Assembly: GCA_047967505.1 (NCBI GenBank)
Contig: CM106539.1
DNA from: Dipteris shenzhenensis
Lineage: Eukaryota; Polypodiophyta; Polypodiopsida; Gleicheniales
DNA: 64,000 nucleotides
Direction: 5' to 3' (one strand)
Part shown: positions 38,600 to 49,919 of the stretch, one piece after another
Layout: each line of letters opens with the position of its first letter
Numbering within the stretch: position 1 is the stretch's first letter
Program-made: the position numbers and the translations under genes
Notes under the pieces: model-generated
Databases searched by the model: none
The model's input: only the letters and a program-made list of their open reading frames with translations
Told to the model about the DNA's origin: nothing

Positions 38600-39300
38600 T
38601 ATAGGAAAAGGAAAGGGAAAGTAGATTTTTTTAAAACCTAGAGGTTAAAGCAAAAACTTAGGGAAACTAGAGGGAAAGTAGAGGGAAACATAGGAAAAGA
38701 AGAACTAGTAAGCATGAAATAAAGAAAAGAAAGAAAGGGAAGAGTCACATACCTTGAAATAAAGGGAGGAAGAGGTTTTTTGCAGTACCTAGAGGTGGAG
38801 GTGGAGGGAGATTTGTTTATATGGGAGAAAAACAGTGTCGAATGGAGAGCAAAACTAGAAAAATGAGTGAAATAGAGTGTAAGGCATCGCGGGAGAGAAA
38901 GCAAGGGTGGATTCAGATTTTTGGTGCCAAGTAATCATTGGTATGCACCAATTCCTTTGTGTCATAATATACCAACACTTAAGTGTGGTATATATTAACA
39001 CAAATAAGGTATACACTAACACAAAGAGAGTTTAGCACACCGAGATGGATAGCTAAGGGGGTTTGGCAACATATCAATGAAAATAGGGTATGAGGTCTCG
39101 TCAGTATATATTGATGGAACAGGGAAATTTTCTCAAATTTATGGATGCTTAGGCATGATTTTTGAATTTCTTGGGTTTTGTCTCGGTTCTAAGTTGTGGT
39201 TTAGGAAGTGTGCATGTATTCACATACTGAGAAATAAGAAAATATGCATGCACAATGATGCAAACGATATGGAAAACAAGAAAATATCATGTTTAATCAT
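38600..39300. other. Gene-free stretch
   Basis: No supported coding region. Purine-rich plus-strand DNA with AGGGAAA-type short repeats at 38600-38900, then AT-rich sequence leading into the 184-bp array. Confidence 0.45.
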
Positions 39301-40445
39301 GTGAATGATATCAAATGAACATGTAACTTTGCACGAGCCTTAAATTGAATAATATTAAGTCATGTGTAGAGTATCATACCCATCATACAAAGGCACGCAC
39401 GGTAGGAGCAAGTAGATGTGTATTTTTTGATACTCGGATACCCATGCAAACGATATTCGATGGGTATGAAACTTTGCATGGGATTAAGTAAATAAAATTA
39501 AGGTGTGTGCAAAGTATAATACCCATCATACAAAGACACATACTATGGGAGCAAGTAGATACCTTTTTTTTAATACTCGATTTATGAGACGTGGTGGAAA
39601 ACAAGAAAATAAGCATAACTCCAAATAGAAGGGACCTTGTTCTATCTTCACGCTTATGGGGCCCAGAAAAACATGCAAATCAAATCCCCACAATGAAATG
39701 ATAACCTGTTGTCCTTAACAATTATTGTGATGGATAACATAGCGTCCGGTTAAGATGCAAACGGTGTTCGATAAGTATGAAAATTTACATAGGCCTTAAA
39801 CCAAATAATATTAAGGCAAGCGCAAAGTATAGTATCCATCGTACAAAGGCATGCACGATGGGAGCAAGATTATGCATATGTTTTGATACCCAGGTATATG
39901 AGACACGGTGGAAAACAAGAAAATAAGCATGCCCACTCATGCAAAAAGTGTTTGATGGGTATGAAACTTTGAATTGGCCTTAAAGTGAATAATATTAATG
40001 CATTTTCAAAGTAACTTACCCATCATACAAAGGCATGTACGATGGGAGAAAGCAAATGCGTATTTTTTATACTCAAGTAAATGAGATGCAATGGAAAACA
40101 AGAAAATAAGCATGTCCACCCATGCAAATGGCATCCAATGCGTATGAAACTTTGCATGGGCCTTAAAATGAATAATATTAAGGTGTTTGCAAAGTATTGT
40201 ACCCATGATATAAAGACACATAGGATGGGAGCACGTAGATGTGTATTTTTTGATACTCAGGTATATGAGATGCGGTAGAAAACAAGAAAATAAGCATACC
40301 CACCCATGCAAACGGTGTTCGATGAGTATGAAAATCTTCATGGGCCTTAATTGAATAAGATTAAGGCACATATAGTGGGATCAAGCATATGTATATTTTT
40401 TGATACTCGAGTATGAAACTCAATGGAAAATAAGAAAGCATGTCC
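39300..40445. repeat. Satellite-like array, ~184-bp unit
   Basis: The anchor TATGAAACTTTGCATGGG or a close variant starts at about 39465, 39776, 39960, 40143 and 40327; spacing is 184, 183 and 184 for the last four, and 311 (one unit plus about 127 bp inserted) for the first pair. Other conserved blocks in each unit are CCTTAAANTGAATAATATTA, CATACAAAGGCA, GATGGGAGCA, TTTTTTGATACTC and AACAAGAAAATAAGCAT. A degenerate unit precedes the array from about 39300. Confidence 0.85.
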
Positions 40446-40828
40446 TCTGTTGTCACTGTTTATCCCATGTGCAGGTTCTAAGGGTGTTGGTCACCTACAA
40501 TCGTGTCATTGCTCATTATAGCATAGGTGTTCACAAGTGTAGCATATCTCCTTGGGTCACGTTCTAGTGAGAGGTGTAGGCCAAAGCGTGGAAAGAAGAT
40601 CTCATGCGCGTGTGGGTGAGAAAGAGGGCTCGATCATAACGATTAGTGTAGGCTCTTGCCTCCACGAGAGTTCAAGGGTTTAGAAGGGGATTTCACGGTT
40701 CAAAAGGGGGACAGGGTTGAGAGAGCTAACTAGGAGTTCTAGGGTTCAGAGGGGGTTGCAGGGTTTAGGAGGAGTCCAAGGTTGAGGAGTGGAGAGCTAG
40801 TCTCCTTCACGGATTTGAGGGGTAAGGG

Positions 40829-41085
40829 TTGAGGAGGAGGGACAAGGAGGAGGAAGAGAAGGGAGGAGGAGGAGGGAGGAGGAGGAGAAGGGAGGAGGAG
40901 GAGGAGGAGGAGGAGGAGGAGGAGAAGGGAGAAGGAGAATGGAGGAGGAGAAGGGAAAAGGAGATGGGAGGAGGAGGAGGAAAGAGGGGGAGGAGGAGGA
41001 GGGAGGAGGAGGAGATGGAGGAGGAGGAGATGGAGGAGAAGGATGAGGAGGAGGAGGAGGAGGAAGAGGGAGTACAAGGGTAGAG
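40829..41085. repeat. GGA/GAG polypurine tract
   Basis: Almost pure purine on the plus strand for about 250 bp, mostly GGA and GAG units with AAG interruptions. Long open frames through it are artefacts of the repeat. Confidence 0.95.
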
Positions 41086-41589
41086 AGTGCAAGGGTAAGG
41101 GCATGCTAGAACACGATAGTGTAAGAGAGCATGGATGCAATGGAGATCAATCGCATGAACACAATAGTGAGCTTAAACACTGAACCCCAAAGAGTAAGAG
41201 CTTCATTCCATTGAGAGATATTTATACATGTTCATCTCTACACAATCCATAGGTGCCTCCATGGTGGCTCTTTTGTAAGAGACCTTTTGGATAGGAGTCC
41301 CTCCACTTTTGGGGGAGACCTTTTGGGTCTCTACACAAAGTGGTGGGACCTTTAGGTCTCTAAACAAAGTGGATGGACTTTTTGGGTCACTACACAAAGT
41401 GGAGGGACCTCCGAAAGTGTAGGCTTTTAGTCTTCTCTCTCTAGATCCTGATTTTGCAAGTATGATTAGATCTTTTCTAGAGAGGATTTTGGCTATTCTC
41501 ATCCTTTAAGATGTATCATACCATCTTTAAGGCTCAAGATATTACAAGCGGAGCTTTGCCACTACTCCACACACACAATGCTGCCCTTG

Positions 41590-41875
41590 TTGCCACACCC
41601 ATGCAAATGGTGTCACCATTGGGATGAAACTTTGCATGGGCCTTCATGTGAATAAGATTAAGGAGTGTGCAAAGTACAATATCCATTGGACAAAGGCACG
41701 TAGATGGGATCAAGAAAATGCATATATTTTTATACTCATGTATATTAGACATATAGGAAAATAAGAAAATAAGCATGCCTATGCAAACGGTGTTTGATTG
41801 GCATGATACTTTGCACATGACTTTTAAGTGAATAAGATTAAAGTGTATGAAAGTATGGCACCTATCCCAAAAAAG
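41590..41875. repeat. Outlying copies of the 184-bp unit
   Basis: The blocks ATGAAACTTTGCATGGGCCTT, GATTAAGG, CAAAGTACAATATCCAT and AAGAAAATAAGCATGCC are present, followed by the beginning of a second unit. Same orientation as the array 1.2 kb to the left; the polypurine tract and unrelated sequence lie between. Confidence 0.75.
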
Positions 41876-42239
41876 GCAGTGCTATTTCCCTTATGTACCC
41901 TTGTGAGCCATCGATGGTGACATCCCTCTAATATTAATGTGACATTTCCTTATATCCCTCTCTCAAAAACCCTTGGATCATTATGCCATGCATCATGCAA
42001 AAAATGTCAAAGGGGGAAACATCCAAAATAGTCATTATTATAAGTCCCATAGTGATGGTATATACCATTACTATGTTAGTGTCTATATATACCAACACTA
42101 AAGAGTGTCTATATATTCTGACACTTATACCGACATAATGAGAGGGTTTTCATGCCCTCGCATGCTAAATGTCAGGAGGTAAGCATAAAAGATGCACAAA
42201 GGTGTAGTAGGGGTGGTTGGAACATCAAGCAATCGTGAT

Positions 42240-42640
42240 GGCTAGTTTAGGTGAAATGCTAGTTATGTGATTGTCCTAAACCAGTATAATTGAACAGAAA
42301 TTAATAGCAATATATTTCACAGAACAGAACAACGATGTATTGCTATTGTCCCATTGGTGACCATCCTGATGGTTGAAATTGATGTGTTTCATAGTAGTTA
42401 AATTATTTAAACTTAATTTTCCATGGCTTTGGGTTATATACCAATTAATTTCTAAACTTGAATATCCTAAACTAGCCTGATGGTTGGAACATCACCAAGC
42501 TGGTTCAAGTCAAACAATAGTTATGTGATTGAAATTGTGGTTAGATAGAAATACGAAAGTCAATTGCAACACATTGTTATTGTCTAATTGATATATATCA
42601 CCAAGAGCTATTTAGGTCACAGACACTAGTTTTGTGACTT
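42240..42640. repeat. Inverted relatives of the 38.1-38.6 kb repeat family
   Basis: On the minus strand this segment contains CCATCAGGCTAGTTTAGG, GGTTTAGGACAATCACATAACT and, near 42570-42640, a block with TGTCTGTGACCTAAATAG and GGTGATATAT that mirrors the block near 38505-38545. Orientation is opposite to the left-hand copies. Confidence 0.55.
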
Positions 42641-42935
42641 TCCTCTCGTTCTCTTGTTCTCTCTTCCTCTTCCTCTCGTTCTCTCTTTTCTCTGTTTTCC
42701 TCTTCCTTCTTTCTCTTTTCTTACTCTTTTCCTCTCTTCCTCTTGTTCTCTTGTTCTCTCTTCCTCTCTTTTCCTCTCTTTCTCTCTTACTCTCTTTCTC
42801 TCTTTTCCTCTCTTTTTCTTTTCCTCTCTTCCTCTTTCTCTCATTCTCTCTTTTTCTCTTCCTCTCTTATGCTCTTACTTCTTCCTCTCTTTTCCTCTCT
42901 TTTCTCTCTCTCTTCCTCTTTTTCTCTCTTTCAAC
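42630..42935. repeat. CTCTTCC polypyrimidine tract
   Basis: About 300 bp of almost pure pyrimidine on the plus strand, built from CTCTTCC, TTTTC and CTCTTTCT units. No gene; frames across it are repeat artefacts. Confidence 0.95.
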
Positions 42936-43169
42936 AAAAATTGCCTCAGACAATAAGGAAGAATAGGGCTAAAATTAGATCTCAAAGGATGGATAACATT
43001 TAGGAAAGGATTAAGGGATTAGAAGATTGAGCCAACTTGGGGAATATAGATGCACAAACTGAGCAATTATCAGCCAGAAAAGAGCTCTGAAGATAGGAAC
43101 AAATTAGGCTTCATGACACTAAGTTCTATTTTAGGGATTGGTGGGCAGGGAAGTTAGACAAACCTACTA

Positions 43170-44035
43170 AAGAGACTAGTGAGGAAGTGATTAACTATTT
43201 TAAATAGATGCAACTAGAGGGAATATCACCAAATGGCATTTGTTTGCAACCTGATAAGGTTTTGTGAGCATAGATGTTGTAGACAAGGGCCTAGAAATAC
43301 ATGCTAATATTGCCAAAAAAGGGCTGGAAAGAGAGATGTTTGTCGGCAACATTCTGATCGACATGTATGCAAAAAGTGGCTTGCTTGCAAAAGCATAACA
43401 ACAAGTATTTGAGAGGCTAACAACTCAATATCTCATCTTGTAGAACACACTTATTGAAGGATATGCTGAACATGGGCTTGAAAAGGAAGCACTAAGCTAT
43501 TTCGAACTGTTGCAACTAAAGGGCTTCTCTTTGGATGGCTTCAAATTTATTTGCATCTTCAAAGTTGTGGTAGTGTAGGGGTAGTAGATAAGGTGTAAGA
43601 AATACTTGTTGAAATTTCTAGAAATACAAGGTCTAGGAGTAGTAGATAAGATCTAAGAAATACATGTTGAGATTTTCAGAAAGCTTTTGGATTTAGTAGA
43701 GTTTTTTGTTGGTAGTACCCTAGTTGATATGGATGCCAAATCTATATTTGTTAGCAAAAACACAAAAAGTTTTTGACAGGCTTCCAGCTAGAGATGTAGT
43801 CTCATGGAATGCACTAATCAGAGAATATGCCTAGCTAGAAGAAAGTGAGCTCATTCACCATACGCTTCAGAGAATGAGAGAAGAAGGCATGAATCCAAAT
43901 AGGGTTACATTCCTTATCATTCTTACTATTTGCAATCACATAGGTCTAGTGGATCAAGACCAGAAGTACTTTGAGGCCATGAGCAAAGACTATGACATCC
44001 CTCCAAGTACTTATAGATTGGCATTTTCATGATGG
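43170..44035 (+). pseudogene. PLS-type pentatricopeptide repeat (PPR) pseudogene
   Basis: The plus strand keeps clear PPR signatures in one main frame with stops and shifts: VINYFK, stop, MQLEGISPNG; then GLEIHANIAKKGLERE followed by MFVGNILIDMYAKSGLLAKA; then NTLIEGYAEHGLEKEALSYF. After about 43720 come STLVDMDAKS, VSWNALI-like and MREEGMNPNRVTF-like blocks. This is the repeating layout of PLS-class PPR proteins, which bind organelle RNA and, in land plants, guide C-to-U editing. At least three repeats are visible. The many stops show it is dead. No mitochondrial signal or DYW domain is seen, so the remnant covers only an internal part. Confidence 0.8.
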
Positions 44036-44498
44036 AGCATTAAGGATCCCATCCGATGGAAAGGATTGGAGACATGTAGAAGACAAGTGGCTAGAGTTTA
44101 GGCTTGATCCTTGACATTTGCGTCTTGAATTTGCTATGGATAGTGTTAATCCATTTGAGCATCATTCCACTTCATGGTTCACATGGCCAGTGGTAGTTGC
44201 AATCTACCATATTTCTCCATAGCTGACCACAAAGAAGGGGCATCTAATATTGGCACTAATTATGCTAGGCAAGCATAAGGTGAAGAACATGGATGTGTAG
44301 CTATCCCCTTTGATAGATGACTTTAAATTTTATGAAATGCATGAAGGTTTATGATATTTCAAATCGTTTACGCCAATGCCATTTTTGAGTGAAAGGCATT
44401 CTAATGTGGACAATGCATGATTATCTTTACTTGCACAGTTGCTCAGGTATAAAAATTCTATTTTGTTCTCTCAGTTGACCAAATAAGAGGGCCATAAG

Positions 44499-44770
44499 GT
44501 TGGTCTTCTCAACCTTTATTCTCCCAACAATATTTAGGACCGTGTCCTTTTCTAGAAGGAACTTATCTCTTGGGTCCCAATTGTAGACTCATGGGTTATT
44601 GAGGGTGACTTCAATAAGGTGGCATTACCTTCAAACCAAAAGCAGGGAAGAGAAGATGAATTATACTGGCATTATTTTGTCGCTACTCAAATTAGGTTGC
44701 TTATAGAAATATGTTAGACTATCCAAGTAGACATTGGCACCATACAAAAAACATCTCTATGCTTTTAAAT
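44499..44770 (+). pseudogene. LINE endonuclease (EEP) fragment
   Basis: The plus strand reads VGLLNLYSPNNI, a stop, DRVLF, and then KELISWVPIVDSWVIEGDFNK. This matches the C-terminal half of the plant L1-like endonuclease, in which N-x-Y-A-P-N is followed about 40 residues later by GGDFN. The GDFN box is at 44604-44615. Frame breaks follow. No RT could be traced after it. It may be unrelated to the PPR remnant immediately upstream. Confidence 0.6.
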
Positions 44771-45039
44771 AATGGATCACACCATACGACTCTTGTTCAT
44801 GAGTTGGATAATTTTTTTGAGAAGCTAAAAGCTTCTTGCTTCCAAAGGAAAGTGGCCTCCTTTCTTCTAATAGAACCATTCCTACCATAATGCTCCTTGC
44901 ATTGGTTTTTAGGAAGAATGGTTTTTAGAGATCAATGATCTTTAATATAGGCCCTTGTGACACTAATTTGATTCTTTGGATTAGTCTCTGTAAAAGGGTT
45001 ATTACCAAAAGGTGAAGGATCTTCCTTTGGAGAATAAAA

Positions 45040-45855
45040 TAAGATCCCCTATTCTTGGGACTTCATTATATACCATTGGGAATTTCTTTAATTTTAAGAA
45101 GAATTTCATTAACAACTTTGTGCCAAGGGAATTTCTCAAAATTTTCAAGCATTTTGTTATATCCCATTGATGGCTTGGCTTGGATTACAACTTTGTACCA
45201 AGGGAGAGTCCTTTGTTGATAATTCTACCATTAAGGGAGTATGCTTTTGCTTACTATAGTTTATTAAACTTTTGGACTTCTGTAAATTAGATGCCAACCA
45301 TAGTTTTCTAACTATTTTACTATAGCAAAGGCTTATTTGTTGGAGACTTGTCTCTTTTATATTATTATAGTTTTTTTTCAATATTTTAATACAAGAAGGA
45401 TTTTTAGGTGGACTCCCAACTTTGCATTTTGTGAGAAGGAGCTTGATATTAATGGATGACTCCCATTTGGGACTATTTAAGTTGATTCTCAATTTAGCAA
45501 TTTATTGAAATAAGTTGAATACAAATGGATTACTCCCACTTGTGATTTGTGAATGGGTAGTAGCACATGGTTGCATTTGGTTTACTTAAACATTTTATCT
45601 GAAGTGAAATTTGTCCATGGTGACGTAGGCTAGAATTTGGTAGGCAAAACATACACACGTGTGCGCATGCATGCACGCACGTGCATGCACACACACACAG
45701 AGGGTTTTTGCACTCAATATCTCAACAATTCACAAATGTGGAGAACCAACGTTACAAAGGGCCCTTATTGTGTTTGAGTAAGAGCTAGAAGCATATACCC
45801 TCATATGATGAGATTGGGTGGAAATAACTTGTGCTAAGGGACGTTTTTGTTTATC

Positions 45856-45902
<47 letters not shown>

Positions 45903-47950
45903 CATACTCTAACATCACCTAAGGGATAGGAAGAGCTCCTTCAAATATTGCCACCAAATCTTGTGCATCCTCTCAATCTTTTTTGAAGGTCTAGTCATAC
46001 AAAAGCTTGTGCATCCTCTCAATCTTTTTGAAGGTCCACTTGTTTCATGAAAAATGCTTAGGGTGTTTACAAACTAGAGCTATTGATGCCCACCCATGGT
46101 GCAATGAATGCATGGTACCCAAGTAAAGATACCAATAAGGTGCTAAAAGTGGACCAAGTAAAGATAGCTCAAAGCATTTTTACAAACATCTCACCCATGA
46201 CCGTATTCCCACATTGATAGCCTGTCAGCCTATCCATCACTGCTCATTTGCATCAACATTGTTACCTTTTATACAGAGCTTCCCAAGGCCAATCTTGCTT
46301 GATAGAGTTTTTTTGGTTTGCATGAGCTTCTAGTGAAGCAAGTAAGATGCCTACCATTCATACTAGCTTTTCTCTAGAAATTGCATAGGCACCAGGTCAC
46401 TTTTAGGTGAATCTTTACACAAATTTGAATCATAGATACCAACATTGTTATGTCCATAGTTGCTGCAATTACATCTATAGTTGCATACTTGGGTTGCAAC
46501 GTTCTCATCTTTTTGCCATGGAAATTTGTTTCATATAGTAAGCTAACGTCTTCTTAATGTGCATGCAAGCTTCACCCCACTTTCATTTCCTACACTAACG
46601 TCTTCTTGATCTGCCACAAATGAATCAACAACAACTGACCTTCACTTGGTTGAATGGATATTCACAACAATGATATGTGTGTGTCTCTCCTAATAAATGA
46701 CTATTTTGCTGCCCATAGTTTCTTTGTTGTCAGGGTTTGATCCTCTTGCTCCATTATTAGCTTATCCAAACACTCCTCCTACTCCATTTTGTGGTCCTCT
46801 CTCTCTTGCACCTTCCTCATCTGTGATTTTGCCTCATTAGGAACACTACAATGCTGGCAAGCTACCTTACATAAGCTAGCTTTCCTACAAACAAGTACAT
46901 CTTATAATGAAAATCACAACAACAATGACGTGAAGGATGCCTTACATAGTACAAATCTAGCTTTACTTCAAACAAGCCCAACTTACAAATCAAATCATAG
47001 CAACAATGGAAAAGGACTACTCTAATAGGTTTGAGACATGTGGATTGTCCAATTGTGAGATAAATTAGATTAGTGCAACCGTTGGTCATAATAATGTAAA
47101 GGACCCCGTAGAAGAATCACGGTGGGCATCCATGAGAAGCATTAGCCTTGGTTGTTTTCTTGTTCTTTTTTTTTCATGTTGAGAACGATCATTATTGGGC
47201 ATCAACCTTAGGACCACTTCTACCAAGGTATTTCCCCTCCCTCCCAACCTCCAGTAGGTGGAGATGTTACAGGTTGCTACCTCAAATAAGAATCACGGAT
47301 TGTTATGCATGCCTTAGTATCACAAAAGCTATCATGATCGAGCAGACCGCTTAAGGCATTGTTTGTGCTTAATCTATGCACCCACAACTAGAGCAAGATC
47401 AACACAAGCTCCCCAATAGGTAGCAGGTTCTATGATGTCGCTATGATGAAGGATCCAAGCCCTACATCACTTGCCAATAAGGTGTGTTGATCTTCTTTGA
47501 TAAGCCATCAAATAATCTAGGGAAAATGCTAGTGCACATCTTTGATTCAAAGGCCCACTCTTGGACATCAAGAATTGAGAAATCTTAACCTCTTGATTAT
47601 TGGCAATGGGAAAGCACTAGTGATGGTGGTACCAAGGCCTACATATATGCATACCATGGTGATACCTTATGTGCATTTTTCTATAACATGGAGAAGGGTA
47701 CATGGGAGAATAGCATCACTAAACCCATGCAGATAAGGCATGGGGTAATCTCAACATATTCCAGCTATTTCTCACAACTTTGGTATGTGATGGAAAGCTT
47801 TTCCTAGTAGGCAGAGATAGCAACCATGAACTAATCAAGCTGTTCCAAATGAACACACTATTCAAACATTTTGGACTTGTGTAAAGTCCAAATTCAAAAC
47901 TGGACTAAAAAGAATTCCAAAAATTACGAATACACTGGTAATGTTGTTTT
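45040..47950. other. Gene-free stretch with simple repeats
   Basis: No supported coding region. Contains an alternating purine/pyrimidine tract at about 45649-45700, a (CT)n run at about 45864-45899 and a 46-bp tandem duplication at about 45961-46040 (anchor TTGTGCATCCTCTCAATC). Short open frames lack motifs. Confidence 0.5.
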
Positions 47951-47969
47951 TAAAGCTAGAACATCAATA

Positions 47970-48245
47970 GATGACCAATTCTTTTAGAAAGGTGGTGTAC
48001 ATATATAGCTTATTGGTGTAGAAATACATAAGATTTTTGCTATAAAAATGCACACTTAAGTATTAAACCTTCTTCCATCAAACATACTTGGTGTAAAACA
48101 CACCCCTAACGTGGGTGTTATACACCACCTTCTTGGTGTATAAAATCAATTCTCTTAGAAAGGTGGTGTACATATACACCTTCTTGGTGTAAAAATACAC
48201 CCTTAAGTATAAAACGATCTTCCATCAAATAAACCCTTAAGGTGG
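47970..48245. repeat. Diverged direct duplication with GGTGGTGTACATATA core
   Basis: A block starting CAATTCTTTTAGAAAGG and running through GGTGGTGTACATATA, ACTTAAGTAT and CTTCCATCAAA occurs at about 47977-48090 and again at about 48148-48240. The copies differ by substitutions and a short insertion. Confidence 0.75.
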
Positions 48246-48289
48246 GCGAGTCTCGGGGGATTTCCCCTTTCGTCCCCCATGTGCACACA

Positions 48290-48450
48290 ATAGGTTTTGG
48301 GAGGGGGGGGGGAGGGTCAATCTCCCCCCCTTTGTTGAGATTTCCCCCTCTTGTTGCATGTGCAATAGGTTTGGGGGGGGAGGTGAAATTCCCCCCTCCC
48401 CCCCCCCCCTTCAACCTATTACACATGAAATAGGTGGGGGGGGGGGCACA
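48290..48450. repeat. Alternating G-runs and C-runs with hairpin potential
   Basis: G-runs of 8 to 12 bases alternate with C-runs of 7 to 14. ATAGGTTTGGGG on one side and CCCCTTCAACCTAT on the other make an inverted repeat around 48365-48420. Stable hairpins or G-quadruplexes are possible; the run lengths may be imprecise in the assembly. Confidence 0.7.
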
Positions 48451-48459
48451 TTTATTACT

Positions 48460-49040
48460 ATAGCAAAATATACTGATAAATTTCAAGAAATAGTAATGAA
48501 AATTCTTGACCCATTACCATAGTTCATTCAAGTAAAGGATGACATATTAATGATAGAATAAAAATGGAAATTCGAGGTAAGTTTGCAAAAAGCATGGACG
48601 GTGTGATTGTGATTGCATTAATTTATGAGGATGCAAGGGCCTCGGGGGGATCACTATGTATAGACTCTATAAATGATGTGCATTCGTAAAAACCCTTATC
48701 TATAAATTATCACGAATAAAAGACACCGTTTTTCTATTCAATTTGTGAATACCCTCTTCATTATGTATGTGAAAATTTTGTAAAAAATGGAGATGAGTGT
48801 TTTTATTATCTTGGAGATGAGTTACCTAATGGGTTACCTCCATAAAGGAAGGTTCAACATGATATTGACTTATTCCAAAGATATAACCCTGGTGCACCAA
48901 AGGCTTCACAAATTTGCTCGAACCTTTCCACGTGAGAGACCGGGTCTTCTTCTCTGAGGAATTTGGTCATTAGCTTACAAAAAAAAGTTGAGGAAATGGA
49001 AGAATACCTAAAGTTGGAGTAGATTCATCCCAATTTTTGA
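48460..49040. other. Gene-free stretch before the gypsy mosaic
   Basis: No coding region recognised; AT-rich sequence probably derived from decayed retrotransposon. Confidence 0.4.
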
Positions 49041-49918
49041 CCTCTTTCTTCACTAGTAATATTGAGAAAAAAGAAAGATAATGCCTTTTGATTGAGGATT
49101 GAACAATATTACTCTTTAGCGTAGATATTCAATGGAAAGAATAGATGATCTAATGGATGAGCTACATAGTGCTGTAGTTTTCATAAAATATATTTGAAGT
49201 GTGGCTACTGTTGGATTAGAATTCATGCTCCGTATGTGCATAAGAGTGATTTTAGATGCAATTTTGGTCACTAAGAGTTCTTGGTCATGCCACTTGGGCT
49301 TATAAATGCTCCTACATTTATCATGCTCATGAATGACCTTTTTCTCAGTAGTAATATTGAGAAAAAAGAAAGTTGATGCCTTTTGATTGTGTATCGACTA
49401 TTGAGGATTGAACAATATTACTGTTACACATAGATATTCAATGGAAAGAATAGATGATCTAATGGATGAGCTACATGGTGCTATAGTTTTCCTTAAATAT
49501 ATCTGAAGTGTGCTACCATTGGATTATAATTCATGCTTAGTATGTGCGTAAGAGTGATCTTAGATGCGATTTCGGTCACTAAGAGTTCTTGGTCATGCCA
49601 TTTGGGCTTGTAAATGCTCTAACTACATTTATCATGCTCATGAATGACTTACTATGCCATGCCCTTATATCAAGAAGTTGTTAGTATACTCATTAATGAT
49701 ATATTACTCTATAGCAAAGTATTTTTGAACACGAAGAACACTTTAGAAAGTTGTTCAACACCTTGAGACAAGCTTATATCTATGCAACTAAGACCTGAGA
49801 CTACATTGTCCATGGTCAAACTAGAGTATTTTGGTTTCATTATAACTCCTAATGGGGTTGAAATGGATCCCAAGAAGGAGGCTACAATCCCCCACAATAT
49901 CAATGTGGCCAGCACCTA
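49040..49918 (+). pseudogene. Ty3/gypsy reverse transcriptase fragment with internal duplication
   Basis: The plus strand reads SMERIDDLMDELHSAVVF and later FLVMPFGL-like and ATFIMLMND-like blocks, then VVSILINDILLYSK-like and GVEMDPKK with WPAPKN. These are the gypsy RT blocks from the IDDLLDxL region to the YFDDI box and connection. The first part is present twice in tandem (about 49043-49340 and 49338-49650, period about 295 bp). Orientation is opposite to the adjoining gypsy pol on the minus strand, so this is a separate insertion or an inverted piece. Many stops. Confidence 0.7.
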
Positions 49919-49919
49919 A

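Noticed and set aside
39300-40445. CRISPR array
   Set aside because: The repeated units are contiguous, ~184 bp and diverged, with no short identical repeats and unique spacers; the genome is eukaryotic.
40739-41140. 133-codon and 84-codon frames through the GGA tract
   Set aside because: Pure Leu/Ser/Pro or Glu/Arg repeats produced by the trinucleotide tract; no coding evidence.
42626-43003. Frames of 72-110 codons through the pyrimidine tract
   Set aside because: Same reason: only Leu/Ser/Phe or Arg/Glu repeats.
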